A stretch of 64,000 nt of DNA from Treponema sp. (lineage in GTDB: Bacteria; Spirochaetota; Spirochaetia; Treponematales; Treponemataceae), in NCBI GenBank assembly GCA_016294105.1, contig JAEDCN010000003.1:96119-160118 (forward strand), read 5' to 3'. Position numbers and translations under genes: made by a program. Shown piece by piece: positions 15,943-24,558 of the stretch. The notes under the pieces were generated by a model, which did no database searches, had not been told where the DNA came from, and saw nothing but the letters and a program-made list of their open reading frames with translations. Positions within the stretch are counted from its first letter, which is position 1. The number at the start of each line of letters is the position of its first letter.

Positions 15943-17597
15943 ATAATGGACTGATCGTAGTCTGCAGGAGGGATAAAGCCCATGAGGTTCATCAGGGTGG
16001 CGGGCCAACTGGAAATTCCAAGCCCTGCATTCAAGTTCTCCTTGTCATACTCCCCCTTGTATTCAGGGTCGTAGATGATGCCAGGAACAGGGTTCAGGCT
16101 GTGGCTTGTTTTGGCCTTAGGCTCTCCGTCTCCGCCCTTCTTTACAGAACCATCCTTACCATGCTCGTACATATCGTCTGAGTTACCGTGGTCTGCGGTG
16201 ATACAGAGGATTCCACCAGCTTCCTCAATGGCTGCCTTCAATCGACCAAGCTGCAGGTCCATGCCTTCCATGGAACAAACAACGGCATTAAACACACCAG
16301 TGTGACCAACCATATCTCCGTTAGGATAGTTCAGTCGGATGTGATCATACTTGCCGCTCTTGATGGCTTCGATTACCTTGTCGGTAATTTCGGCACACTT
16401 CATCCAAGGACGCTGCTCGAAAGGCACTACATCAGAGGGAACTTCTACATAATCCTCCAGCTTTTCGTCAAACTTACCCTGCTTGTTTCCGTTAAAGAAG
16501 TAAGTAACGTGACCATATTTTTGAGTTTCACTGATGGCCAAAAGCTTAACACCGCTCTTAGTCAGGTATTCCCCCATGGTGCGGTCAATGCTTGGGGGGC
16601 TTACCAAGTACTGGGCAGGAACGTGGGCATCGCCGTCATATTCCATCATACCAGCATATTCCACGGAAGGAACACGCTTTCTGTCAAAGTGGGGGAAGTC
16701 AGCTGTTGAGGGAGTCTCAAAGGCAGCGGTGATTTCCAATGCACGGTCTCCACGGAAGTTAAAGTAGATAACGCTGTCTCCATCCTCAATAGTTCCCACA
16801 GGCTTGCCATTTTCTGCAATAACGAACTCGTGCATATCCTGATCCAGCAGTCCAGGATTTTCGTTGCGGTACACCTCGATGGCTTCTGTGGCGCTAGCAA
16901 ACTGACGACCTTCACCAAGAACATGGGCATACCAACCTCGCTGTACCATGGCCCAGTCTGCATTGTAGCGGTCCATGGTCATGTACATGCGGCCACCACC
17001 AGAAGCAATCCTGTAGTCAGCTCCATCAAAGCCAGCCAAGAACTCCTCCAGAGGCCCAATGTACTCTAAGGCAGAGGTGGGGTCTACGTCACGACCATCC
17101 AGCAGGGCATGAACACGAAGCTTTTTGATTCCATCCTTGTAGGCTTGGTTTACCATGGCCTTCAGGTGGTCGATATGGGAGTGAACGTTTCCGTCGGACA
17201 CAAGACCGATAAAATGGAGGGCAGCACCCTTCCCTGCTCCATCAAGGGCATTCTTGGAAAGCTTTTGCCAGGTGGCATCGGCAAACATCTGACCAGATGA
17301 AATGGAAGAACCTACCAGCTTTGCACCCTGGGCAAAAACACGACCACAGCCCATGGCGTTGTGTCCTACTTCGGAGTTACCCATGTCGTCATCGCTAGGC
17401 AATCCAACGGCTGTTCCGTGGGCCTTGAGCTGAGTGTGGGGACAGTTGGCAGTGAGCCAGTCAAGGTACTTCATGCGGCTGGCACGAACCGCATCTCCTT
17501 CCTCATACTTTCCGTAGCCAACGCCATCCATAATCACCAAAACTACAGGACCACGACGACCCTGCCACTGAGGATTTTTCTGCAATGCCTCTACCAT
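15930..17597 (-). CDS. gpmI: 2,3-bisphosphoglycerate-independent phosphoglycerate mutase
   Basis: Glycolytic enzyme interconverting 3- and 2-phosphoglycerate, Mn2+-dependent. 555 residues. VLVIMDGVGYG at the N-terminus binds metal; DDDMGNSEVGHNAMG holds the catalytic serine; HALLDGRDVDPTSA, YFNFRGDRA, LNYPNGDMVGHTG and CITADHGNSDDM supply the other metal and substrate residues. It is slightly longer than the usual 510 residues because of internal loops. The start is an ATG with GAGGAG seven bases upstream; an ATG 14 codons earlier has no such site. It ends in a strong terminator. Confidence 0.95.
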   Translation of the reverse strand: MVEALQKNPQWQGRRGPVVLVIMDGVGYGKYEEGDAVRASRMKYLDWLTANCPHTQLKAHGTAVGLPSDDDMGNSEVGHNAMGCGRVFAQGAKLVGSSISSGQMFADATWQKLSKNALDGAGKGAALHFIGLVSDGNVHSHIDHLKAMVNQAYKDGIKKLRVHALLDGRDVDPTSALEYIGPLEEFLAGFDGADYRIASGGGRMYMTMDRYNADWAMVQRGWYAHVLGEGRQFASATEAIEVYRNENPGLLDQDMHEFVIAENGKPVGTIEDGDSVIYFNFRGDRALEITAAFETPSTADFPHFDRKRVPSVEYAGMMEYDGDAHVPAQYLVSPPSIDRTMGEYLTKSGVKLLAISETQKYGHVTYFFNGNKQGKFDEKLEDYVEVPSDVVPFEQRPWMKCAEITDKVIEAIKSGKYDHIRLNYPNGDMVGHTGVFNAVVCSMEGMDLQLGRLKAAIEEAGGILCITADHGNSDDMYEHGKDGSVKKGGDGEPKAKTSHSLNPVPGIIYDPEYKGEYDKENLNAGLGISSWPATLMNLMGFIPPADYDQSIIKMK

Positions 17598-17726
17598 ATT
17601 TACTCCTCGACTCAAACCCCACAAGGAAGGCTGAATCATTAAAATATATTAGATAAAACTATATTCATAATAGTGATTTTTTGCAGGGTGTTCAAGGACG
17701 GGAGATAAGAATGAAGGCAGAGAATA

Positions 17727-17797
17727 AAAAACAAAAAACCACTGCAAAATCAAAGCCTACCGCAAAAGTGGGACTTTAATCCAAGCAGTGGTTTATT
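17727..17797 (-). terminator. Terminator-like hairpin after the Bax-inhibitor gene
   Basis: On the minus strand AAACCACTGC pairs with GCAGTGGTTT over a long loop, followed by TTTTGTTTTTT. Confidence 0.65.
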
Positions 17798-17814
17798 TTC
17801 ATCAGCGATAGCTG

Positions 17815-18504
17815 TTAGTTTTTCTTTCCAAACAGCCGCAACAGTGAAAGGAAGATGTTGATAAAATCAAGATACAGCTCCAATGCCATCACCACGGAAG
17901 CTTTGGCAAACACATCGCTACCGTCGGATCGCTCTGCAATGGCATAGGCTTTCTGGGTGTCGTAGGCAGTAAGGCCTACAAAGATGCCCACGGTTACCAG
18001 TGACAAAAGCCAGTCCAAGCCGCTGGACTTTAGGAAGATGTTTACCACACTGGCAATAATCACCCCAAAGAGGGCCATAGTTAGGTAGCGACCAGCGGAG
18101 CGAAGATCCTGCTTGGTAACTCTACCATAGATGCTCATGGCGGCAAACATTCCAGCACTAATCAAGAAAACGCTAAAAATAGAAGTTTTGGTGTACACGA
18201 TAAAGATGGAAGCCAAGGTGATTCCATTCAAAATGGAATACACAATGTATACCAAGCTGGCTGCAGTAACACTCATTTTATGGACACGGAATGAAAAAAA
18301 CATTACCAAGACAAGCTCAGCGATAATCAAACCAAAGAACACCAGTTCATTGCCAAAAATAAGCTGCAAGATAGCAGGACTAGAAGCTACACCAAAAGCA
18401 GTGAGTCCGCTTAATGCCAGAGCCAGTGTCATCCAGGTGTAAACACCGGACATAAATTTTTTCCGTTCATCCTCAGTGGTACGAACAATTACAGAATTAT
18501 TCAT
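17815..18504 (-). CDS. Bax inhibitor-1/YccA family membrane protein
   Basis: 229 residues with seven hydrophobic segments and a short basic end (LLRLFGKKN). Family marks are VYTWMTLALALSGLTAFGVA at the first segment, the ILNGITLASIFIVYT segment and the C-terminal LELYLDFINIFLSLLRLFG, which is highly typical. Bacterial members are calcium leak channels or protease-interacting proteins. A GGAGG ribosome site precedes the ATG. It lies 58 bases behind the tyrS start side as a separate unit; both are on the minus strand, with this gene downstream. Confidence 0.92.
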   Translation of the reverse strand: MNNSVIVRTTEDERKKFMSGVYTWMTLALALSGLTAFGVASSPAILQLIFGNELVFFGLIIAELVLVMFFSFRVHKMSVTAASLVYIVYSILNGITLASIFIVYTKTSIFSVFLISAGMFAAMSIYGRVTKQDLRSAGRYLTMALFGVIIASVVNIFLKSSGLDWLLSLVTVGIFVGLTAYDTQKAYAIAERSDGSDVFAKASVVMALELYLDFINIFLSLLRLFGKKN

Positions 18505-18562
18505 TTTATACCTCCATCTTTAAAGATACGTTCCAAGATTCTTGCCGTCAACAAGACAAAAG

Positions 18563-19795
18563 CTAGAACTTTACAATGTAGTTCTTCTTCTTGCCACGAC
18601 GCAGCACAATCACTTCACCTTCAATTGCCAGCTGACGGGTTACCAGAAGATTTTCGTCTGTTACCTTGTCACCGTTTAAGGTGATGGAACCTGCTGTAAG
18701 GAATTCCCGTGCTTCACGGCGGCTAGAACAAATTTTGTTGTTTACCAGCAGGTCAATCAAGGTGGTTTCCTCGTTGGCCAATTCTACGGTAGGCACATCC
18801 TTAAAGCCCACCTTAATATCTGCCAGACTCAAGTTTTTCACGTTGCCAGAAAAGAGAGCCTCGCTAATGTTCACTGCCTTGTCAAACTCAGCAGCACCGT
18901 GGAGGTCTGTAATGATTTCACGGGCAAGGGCCTTGTGGGCTTCTCGTAGCTCTGGGTTGGCGGCGTTCTTTGCTTCCAATTCCTGAATTTCCTCGGGAGA
19001 AAGGAAGGTAAAGATTTTTAAGTAGGAGCCCACCATGGAGTCGTCCACGTTAATCAAGTATTGGTACAGTTCGTAGCTAGAGGTTTTGTTAATGTCTAGC
19101 CACAGGGCGTTACCTGCAGACTTACCGAACTTGTTGCCGTACTTGTCCAAAACCAGGGGCATGGTAAAGCCGTAAGCTTCCTTTCCTTCGATTTTGCGGA
19201 TAAGCTCCAATCCTGTGGTAATATTTCCCCACTGGTCAGCACCTTCAGCCTGCATGATGCAGTTTTTAGTGCGGAACAAGTGCAAGAAGTCGTAGCCTTG
19301 AATCAAGGTATAGGAGAATTCAGCAAAGGTGATTCCAGTTTCCAAGCGGCGGCTGATAATGTCCTTTCCCAGCATGTAGCTCACGTTGATGTACTTTCCC
19401 ACATCACGCAAAAAATCCAAGAAGCTAAAATCCTTCATCCAGTCGTAGTTGTTTACGATTTCAGCCTTTCCGTCAAAAATTCGAGAAACCTGAGCCTTGA
19501 TTCCAGCAATATTTTTTTCGATTGTTTCCTTGGCAATGAGCTCTCGCTCCGTAGTGGGACGAGGGTCTCCAATAAGACCAGTGGCTCCACCCACCAGCAA
19601 AATGGGATGATGTCCTGCCTTGGCAAGACGCTTTGCGGTAATCAGGCTGGAATAATGCCCCAGGTGGAGGCTGTCTGCGGTGGGGTCTGTTCCCCAGTAA
19701 AAGGAAATGTTTCCGCTATTGATTTTATCCTTAATGTCCTCACCAGCCACATCCTTGATAAGGCCACGCCATTCCAATTCTTCATATAAAGTCAT
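18563..19795 (-). CDS. tyrS: Tyrosyl-tRNA synthetase
   Basis: Charges tRNA-Tyr. 410 residues. Class I signatures: DPTADSLHLGHYSSL (the HIGH motif) near residue 40 and KFGKSAGNALWLD (the KMSKS-like loop) near 230; TYR-specific GADQWGNITTG near 190. The last 65 residues are an S4 RNA-binding domain (RREAREFLTAGSITLNGDKV). The start is an ATG with GGTGGAG upstream. No T-box leader or obvious regulatory hairpin was seen in the short gap to uvrB. The gene lies between the Bax-inhibitor gene and uvrB, all on the minus strand. Confidence 0.96.
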   Translation of the reverse strand: MTLYEELEWRGLIKDVAGEDIKDKINSGNISFYWGTDPTADSLHLGHYSSLITAKRLAKAGHHPILLVGGATGLIGDPRPTTERELIAKETIEKNIAGIKAQVSRIFDGKAEIVNNYDWMKDFSFLDFLRDVGKYINVSYMLGKDIISRRLETGITFAEFSYTLIQGYDFLHLFRTKNCIMQAEGADQWGNITTGLELIRKIEGKEAYGFTMPLVLDKYGNKFGKSAGNALWLDINKTSSYELYQYLINVDDSMVGSYLKIFTFLSPEEIQELEAKNAANPELREAHKALAREIITDLHGAAEFDKAVNISEALFSGNVKNLSLADIKVGFKDVPTVELANEETTLIDLLVNNKICSSRREAREFLTAGSITLNGDKVTDENLLVTRQLAIEGEVIVLRRGKKKNYIVKF

Positions 19796-19873
19796 AATTA
19801 CTCCACCAAACAAAAAAATATCACCATTGTTTGTACCATGTTTTGCGGTTTTTGTCTAAGGGGGAAGGAAATC

Positions 19874-21871
19874 CTAGCCCCCGTACTGCTCCTTGATGGC
19901 GGCAATTTCATCTCGGACAGCAGCGGCTTGTTCAAAGGCAAGGCAGTCGGCAAATTCTTCCATCTGTTTTTCTAGGGCTTTGAGGTATTTTCGCCGCTCC
20001 TTGGCCACAAAAAGGTTTACGCTATTTCGTAACACAGAAGTTTCTGTTTCCACCGCCGCCTTTTTTTCCTCATTTTGCCGAACAAGAATGTCTTCAATAG
20101 CCTTGGAAACTGTGGCGGGGGTAATGCCATGCTCTTGGTTGTACTGCTCCTGCACTTCTCGGCGGTGACGTGTTTCGTCAATGGCTTCCTTCATGGCGTC
20201 GCTGATTCTGTCGGCATACATTACCACCATGCCGTTCTGGTTTCGGGCAGCTCTACCAATAATCTGAATCAAGCTGGTGGCAGAACGAAGAAAGCCGATT
20301 TTATCAGCATCAAGAATGGCAATAAAGGACACCTCTGGCAGGTCGATTCCTTCTCGCAGCAGGTTAATTCCAATCAACACATCGAATTCACCAGTTCTCA
20401 GGCCCTTAAGAATCTCCACTCGCTCTATAGTCTCCACTTCAGAGTGAATGTACCGAACCTTTAAGCCCAAGCCATCAAGATATTCCGTTAAATCCTCTGC
20501 CATCTTTTTGGTGAGGGTCAAAAGAAGACACCGCTCCTTCCGCTGAATACGTTGCTTGACTTCTTGGTAAATGTCGTGCATTTGGCCCTCGCTGGGACGA
20601 ACCTCCACAATGGGATCCAGCAAGCCTGTGGGACGAATCAACTGCTCCACCACCTGGGTGCTCCGTTTGATTTCCTGCTCCCGTGGGGTGGCAGTAACGT
20701 AGATGGTTTGATTCACCATGGACTCGAATTCAGCGTATTTTAAGGGGCGATTGTCCAAGGCACTCGGCAGACGGAAGCCAAAGTCAATGAGGTTTTGCTT
20801 GCGGGAGCGGTCTCCCTCGTACATGGCTCCAATTTGAGACACAGTAACGTGGGCCTCATCAATGAGACACAGGGAATCGCTAGGAAAATAATGAAGCAAG
20901 GTGGCAGGCGGTTGTCCCCGCTCTCGATTAGCAATAGGACCAGAATAATTTTCTATTCCAGGACAATAGCCCATTTCTGTAATCATTTCTAGGTCGTAGG
21001 TGGTGCGGGTTTTAAGCCGCTGGGCTTCCAAAAGCTTTCCTTCTCGCTCCAGCACTGCCACCCGATCCTCCAGTTCTGCTCTGATTCTATCTGCTGCTGA
21101 GGTAAGCATTTCTGGTGGCACCACAAAGTGCTTGGCAGGATAAATCGTGGTTTCGTCCAGCTCTTCTATGGTATCTCCGGTGATAGTATTAAACCTGCGG
21201 ATTCGAACAATTTCATCCCAATCCAGCTCAATTCGATAGGCTTGGTCATTTTCCACGTAAGCAGGATAGACTTCCAGCACGTCTCCTCGTATCCTGAATT
21301 TACCTCGATCAAGAATTGCATCGTTTCGCTCGTATTGCAAGCCAATAAGCTGACGAGCAAAGGCTGCAGGATCTAGGGTTTGTCCCTTTTCCAAGTGAAT
21401 TCTCATGTCCTTGTACAGGTCGGGCATTCCCAAACCGTAAATACAGGACACAGTGGCCACCACAATAACATCCCGCCGTTCCATAAGGCTGTAGGTGGCA
21501 GAAAGCCGCAAACGGTCAATTTCATCGTTGATAGCAGCATCTTTTTCTATATATAAGTCTCTGGCAGGAACGTAGGCCTCTGGCTGATAGTAGTCATAGT
21601 AGGACACAAAGTATTCCACCGCATTGTGAGGGAAGAAGGATTTAAACTCACGATACAGCTGGGCAGAAAGGGTTTTATTGTGGCTGATGATAAGGGTGGG
21701 TCTTTGTACCGCCTCAATAATCTTGGCCATGGTAAAGGTTTTTCCACTACCAGTAACACCCTTCAGGGTCTGGTACTTGTCTCCTCGCAAAAAGCCCTCT
21801 GCCAACCGCTGTATTGCCTGGGGCTGGTCTCCTGAAGGTTCATAGGGTGCCACAACTTGAAACTTACGCAT
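19874..21871 (-). CDS. uvrB: Excinuclease ABC subunit B
   Basis: Helicase-like damage-verification subunit of nucleotide excision repair, acting with UvrA and UvrC. 665 residues. Walker A GVTGSGKTFTMAK near residue 35, the beta-hairpin region YYDYYQPEAYVP with conserved aromatics near 90, LIDEAHVT, ILDADKIGFLRS, IGRAARN, and a C-terminal UVR domain (LEKQMEEFADCLAFEQAAAVRD) that binds UvrC. The start MRKFQVVAPYEPSGDQPQAI matches the family and follows CAGGAG. It borders the cassette island on its upstream side. Confidence 0.97.
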   Translation of the reverse strand: MRKFQVVAPYEPSGDQPQAIQRLAEGFLRGDKYQTLKGVTGSGKTFTMAKIIEAVQRPTLIISHNKTLSAQLYREFKSFFPHNAVEYFVSYYDYYQPEAYVPARDLYIEKDAAINDEIDRLRLSATYSLMERRDVIVVATVSCIYGLGMPDLYKDMRIHLEKGQTLDPAAFARQLIGLQYERNDAILDRGKFRIRGDVLEVYPAYVENDQAYRIELDWDEIVRIRRFNTITGDTIEELDETTIYPAKHFVVPPEMLTSAADRIRAELEDRVAVLEREGKLLEAQRLKTRTTYDLEMITEMGYCPGIENYSGPIANRERGQPPATLLHYFPSDSLCLIDEAHVTVSQIGAMYEGDRSRKQNLIDFGFRLPSALDNRPLKYAEFESMVNQTIYVTATPREQEIKRSTQVVEQLIRPTGLLDPIVEVRPSEGQMHDIYQEVKQRIQRKERCLLLTLTKKMAEDLTEYLDGLGLKVRYIHSEVETIERVEILKGLRTGEFDVLIGINLLREGIDLPEVSFIAILDADKIGFLRSATSLIQIIGRAARNQNGMVVMYADRISDAMKEAIDETRHRREVQEQYNQEHGITPATVSKAIEDILVRQNEEKKAAVETETSVLRNSVNLFVAKERRKYLKALEKQMEEFADCLAFEQAAAVRDEIAAIKEQYGG

Positions 21872-21936
21872 GAAATTCTCCTGCTCCATAGGATACCACA
21901 GCAAGGAAAGTATTGCAATGTTGGGAAAGAAGGTGG

Positions 21937-22012
21937 GAAAAAATGTAGTTTTTTACTGATTTTAGGTCAGAAAAAATGTGATATTTTGGTGATTTTAGGT
22001 CAGAAAAAATGT
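21937..22012. repeat. 33-bp tandem repeat, 2.3 copies
   Basis: Units start at 21937, 21970 and 22003 with GAAAAAATGT; the first two end in TGATTTTAGGTCA. It lies between the uvrB start and the last gene of the cassette island, where an attC or island end would be expected. Confidence 0.85.
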
Positions 22013-22025
22013 CAGCCAAGAGATT

Positions 22026-22445
22026 TTATGATTGTTTACCAACCTTTTTTACGGCCAACTTCAGTTCTAGATCATGGAGTCCGAAATATGCTTTCATTAA
22101 AAAATCTAGGGGTATCATTTCAATGACTTGAGCACTGGGAATATTATAAAACCACTGGTAATACGCATAAAATTCACCAATCCAATCAGGCATAAAACCG
22201 TCCATGGCTTTTCCAGACTTTAAGGTATAGTTTTCCGTTTTACAAAAATAATCCCACAATTCTTTTGCCATCATAGTGTTTACGTAAGCTTGGGACTCAT
22301 CAATACTTTTTCGTGTCTTGCTTTTCATGTAGCTTTGTATAAAATTCTGAGTATCTTTATCAGGAAAAGATTGTGCCACATAATCAAAGAGTTTACCCTG
22401 ATTTTCTACCACAGCATCTAAATACACATCTGAGTATGCATGCAT
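22026..22445 (-). CDS. Unknown cassette protein, distal gene of a two-gene unit
   Basis: 139 residues starting MHAYSDVYLDAVVENQG, with GAGGGG before the ATG. It is helical and rich in aromatic residues (ELWDYFCKTENYTLKSG, WIGEFYAYYQWFYNIPS) and has no signal peptide. I do not recognise a named family with certainty. It follows a 48-residue gene whose end it adjoins, an arrangement like a toxin-antitoxin or small regulatory pair; this is inference from gene size and neighbours only. It is the outermost gene of the cassette island beside uvrB. Confidence 0.6.
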   Translation of the reverse strand: MHAYSDVYLDAVVENQGKLFDYVAQSFPDKDTQNFIQSYMKSKTRKSIDESQAYVNTMMAKELWDYFCKTENYTLKSGKAMDGFMPDWIGEFYAYYQWFYNIPSAQVIEMIPLDFLMKAYFGLHDLELKLAVKKVGKQS

Positions 22446-22449
22446 TTTA

Positions 22450-22596
22450 TTACCCCTCAAACAGAGTGCTAAACACTCTGGTTACTTTATTTGCATCAGA
22501 ATCTCCTAAATCCTTCATTTTTTTTCTTGCAGTCACATCCCGATGATTATACCGAGCATTGAATTCACTATACTCAACAAAAAGCAAATCATCCAT
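22450..22596 (-). CDS. Small unknown cassette protein
   Basis: 48 residues starting MDDLLFVEYSEFNARYNHRD, with AAGGGG seven bases before the ATG; the frame is open further upstream but into the attC flank. The stop lies five bases before the next start, so the two genes are translationally coupled. Its charged middle (VTARKKMKDLGDSDANK) and small size would suit an antitoxin or DNA-binding peptide, but no domain is recognisable. It is the first gene after the attC site at 22667. Confidence 0.55.
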   Translation of the reverse strand: MDDLLFVEYSEFNARYNHRDVTARKKMKDLGDSDANKVTRVFSTLFEG

Positions 22597-22666
22597 AATT
22601 TTCCCCTTATAAAATGAAAATAGGTGGACTTTTCTTGAAACACCAAGCAGTCCAGTGCGGGCATCC

Positions 22667-22730
22667 ACATAACAATTGCTTAAACCGCACAGACCTTGAG
22701 CCTGTGTCGGCTTTGAACTTCTTGTTAGGC
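22667..22730 (-). repeat. Integron attC site 1
   Basis: On the minus strand the 64-bp site opens with GCCTAAC and closes with GTTATGT, fitting RYYYAAC and GTTRRRY. Inside, AAAGCCGACACAG faces CTGTGCGGTTT with one unpaired A, the extrahelical base typical of attC. The stop codon of the PIN gene lies inside the first box, as in normal cassettes. Confidence 0.88.
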
Positions 22731-23150
22731 GATTTCGTCTTTCAAAATTTGAACCAATTCCAATGGTGTTACTACAAACGGTTTTTCAGGGAAATGCTGA
22801 CCATTCCCAGTTACAAGAAAAGCATCTTTGTTTTGAGCAGATAATGTTACCGCATAAAAAACTACATCTTTTGGGTCAGGCATTACTTCGTTTACTTCTG
22901 TCAATTCTGTAACTTTTAGTCCATTGTCCATAATATCTTTCAAAAGATTTATGATTATAATTTCTGGAAGCTTAAATTTGTCCCTTCTGAGCACTTCATT
23001 GTACTCTTTTACGATTTCATCAGAGTAAACAGGGACAATATTTCCTTTTGCAAGGAAATGCAAAATCTGAACTGTTGGGGAGTTTTCATTTCTGGTTATC
23101 AAAGCTGATACAAGAACATTTGTATCAATAACGACATATTTTCTTGCCAT
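22725..23150 (-). CDS. Toxin, PIN-domain protein (TIGR00305/COG1569-like)
   Basis: 141 residues. PIN acidic residues are visible in YVVIDTNVLVSALITRN (first Asp), DEIVKEYNEVLRR (Glu) and MPDPKDVVFYAV (two Asp); the end is LVTGNGQHFPEKPFVVTPLE, typical of the COG1569 group of putative toxin ribonucleases. It starts in the TAATG overlap with the antitoxin gene, so the pair is translationally coupled. Its last codon and stop merge with attC site 1, showing it is the distal gene of an integron-type cassette. Confidence 0.85.
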   Translation of the reverse strand: MARKYVVIDTNVLVSALITRNENSPTVQILHFLAKGNIVPVYSDEIVKEYNEVLRRDKFKLPEIIIINLLKDIMDNGLKVTELTEVNEVMPDPKDVVFYAVTLSAQNKDAFLVTGNGQHFPEKPFVVTPLELVQILKDEIA

Positions 23151-23434
23151 TATTTACTAGCCCTTACTGCGGCGATTTCAGCATTGATTTCATCAAGAGA
23201 CATTTCAGGAACATTGTTTTTTTGGATTGAATTTCTGGCCTCTTTGTAAATGTTCCATCTTTCGGAGAGAGTATCATTTCTCAATTCAAAGGGTAAGCCT
23301 CCTACGGCTATACTTTTTTTGAAAAAGATTCTGACAGCAGTAGGCAAATCCAAACCGAGTGATTCGTAAATACTTGTAACATCTTTTTTTGTCTCTGTAT
23401 CTACTTTTACCTGAACAAGAGCAGTATTTGTCAT
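23150..23434 (-). CDS. Antitoxin, RelB/DinJ family
   Basis: 94 residues starting MTNTALVQVKVD with GGAGG before the ATG. The ribbon-helix-helix half (VQVKVDTETKKDVTSIYESL, then LDLPTAVRIFFKKSIAVGGLPFEL) is the RelB/DinJ pattern: it forms dimers that bind the operator and carries a C-terminal helix that blocks the toxin. A frame open further upstream has no ribosome site. Pairing of a DinJ-type antitoxin with a PIN toxin is known but less common than with YafQ/RelE. The inverted repeat at 23447 is its probable operator. Confidence 0.87.
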   Translation of the reverse strand: MTNTALVQVKVDTETKKDVTSIYESLGLDLPTAVRIFFKKSIAVGGLPFELRNDTLSERWNIYKEARNSIQKNNVPEMSLDEINAEIAAVRASK

Positions 23435-23446
23435 AATAACACCTCC

Positions 23447-23482
23447 AAAAGTATGTATTTTACTACATAATAACATACTTTT
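23447..23482. promoter_or_regulatory. Operator of the RelB/PIN module
   Basis: Perfect ten-base arms AAAAGTATGT (23447-23456) and ACATACTTTT (23473-23482) with 16 bases between, directly upstream of the antitoxin ribosome site. Confidence 0.75.
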
Positions 23483-23527
23483 GTTAATTTTGCCATGTCT
23501 TCTATAAAAAAACAGCATACATTTGAA

Positions 23528-23550
23528 GTGCACCCCAATTATTGGACACT
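23528..23550. mobile_element. Possible insertion-sequence end remnant
   Basis: TGCACCCCAATTATTGGACA resembles the terminal repeats of IS150-group IS3 elements, which commonly read GACCCC...AAAGTTGGACA. No transposase is present beside it, so it would be a solitary scar. Confidence 0.35.
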
Positions 23551-23575
23551 TTAGCTAGGCTGATTTTTACCAATT

Positions 23576-23861
23576 TTAAATAGAATCCAAACGTTCCAAT
23601 TCCTTAACCAAATCTTTATTTAATTCCTGCCTTATAAACTCTTCCTTTATTCGGGAAATAAATCTTAAATCCATGAATAAATGCGAAAGTGTAACCAATA
23701 ATCCTCCAAGGTCTAAGTTTTTAGGATTGTTTGTAATCACCGTTATCAAGTCTGTTAATCTGAGGAGAGCATCGTTTATCCAAAGAAAAAGATTCATTTT
23801 GGTTCATTTTAAGAACTTTATTAAAATCTTTTTCTTCGTCTGTATAAGTATATTTCCCCAT
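23576..23861 (-). pseudogene. Unknown cassette gene with a frame break
   Basis: An ATG three bases after the preceding gene opens MGKYTYTDEEKDFNKVLKMN; after about 23 codons the coding signal moves to another frame that continues LFLWINDALLRLTDL and ends ...KELERLDSI. Joined, the product would have about 95 residues. The shift lies near TCTTTTTCTTTGG. The second part can also be read as an independent 73-residue protein starting at 23797. No family is recognised; the coupling to the upstream gene suggests a two-gene unit. Confidence 0.5.
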
Positions 23862-23864
23862 AGA

Positions 23865-24392
23865 CTATGCTAAATCGTGCTTCAAGTCTTTTATTGCAGC
23901 CTGCAATAATGTATTAAGCGAGGTTAGATATTCTATTCTTTCTTCGCTTTGACCTACTTTATTTTTTAGAAGCTCAAGAATGGCATTTTGCTTTTCAACA
24001 GCCTTTGTATATAAAGAATGCTTTTCTTCTGCAAGTTTTTTATTCTTTACATGAGCTGTTATTCCGATGGCAGCACCTCCGAGTATGGCAACAGGAGCTG
24101 CTAACACAGCAACCCCAGCGGCCATTCCTCCTCCGACAACAGCGCCTGCGGCGGCAAGTCCGCTTGTAATTCCCGCTGCACTTAATCCGACTACAGAACC
24201 TCCAAAATACAATGCCGCAAAACTTGCAACACCGCCAACTCCGGCTCCTAAAGCCCCTGCAAGTGCCTCTGGAATTGCTGAATCTGCTATTGTCCTTGAT
24301 TTGTTATTCAAAGCTTCATTTGCTTCGTTTATAACTTTTCTTACGCTTGCAAGACTGTTAGAATCCTTAAAATTCATCTCAGATTTTTTCAC
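23865..24392 (-). CDS. Glycine/alanine-zipper membrane protein with coiled-coil ends
   Basis: 175 residues from a GTG with AGGAGG upstream. The N-terminus is charged (KKSEMNFKDSNSLASVRKV), residues 40-110 are an unbroken Gly/Ala-rich hydrophobic region (ALAGALGAGVGGVASFAALY onward) able to form membrane hairpins by glycine zippers, and the last 60 residues are a coiled coil. No signal peptide is evident. Such a layout is seen in some toxins and phage-defence effectors, but I cannot assign it. It is the first gene of the cassette behind attC site 2 and is preceded by the palindrome chain. Confidence 0.65.
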   Translation of the reverse strand: MKKSEMNFKDSNSLASVRKVINEANEALNNKSRTIADSAIPEALAGALGAGVGGVASFAALYFGGSVVGLSAAGITSGLAAAGAVVGGGMAAGVAVLAAPVAILGGAAIGITAHVKNKKLAEEKHSLYTKAVEKQNAILELLKNKVGQSEERIEYLTSLNTLLQAAIKDLKHDLA

Positions 24393-24419
24393 AAAATCCT
24401 CCTGCTATTTTGATTTTTT

Positions 24420-24494
24420 GTTGCGAAACGAGCGTAAAGCGAAGTTTCGCAACATAGGAATTTTTCAATTCCTATGTTCAGTGTACACTGAACA
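24420..24494 (-). promoter_or_regulatory. Palindrome-chain element, copy 1
   Basis: Three adjoining inverted repeats that share bases at their junctions. In minus-strand order: TGTTCAGTGTACACTGAACA, a perfect 20-bp palindrome (24475-24494); arms AACATAGGAATT and AATTCCTATGTT (24451-24478); arms GTTGCGAAAC and GTTTCGCAAC (24420-24453) around a loop containing CGCTTTACGCTC. It lies between attC site 2 and the first cassette gene. Confidence 0.85.
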
Positions 24495-24558
24495 TTTTTT
24501 GAGAGAATTTGTTGGAGGATTTTTTCTTGAAACACCAAGCAGTCCAGTGCGGGCATCC

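Noticed and set aside
17711..17779. 22-codon plus-strand gene with Lys-rich product
   Set aside because: It has a fair ribosome site but lies within the terminator of the opposite gene and has no conserved feature.
19796..19873. T-box leader for tyrS
   Set aside because: The gap before tyrS is short and has no T-box sequence or specifier hairpin.
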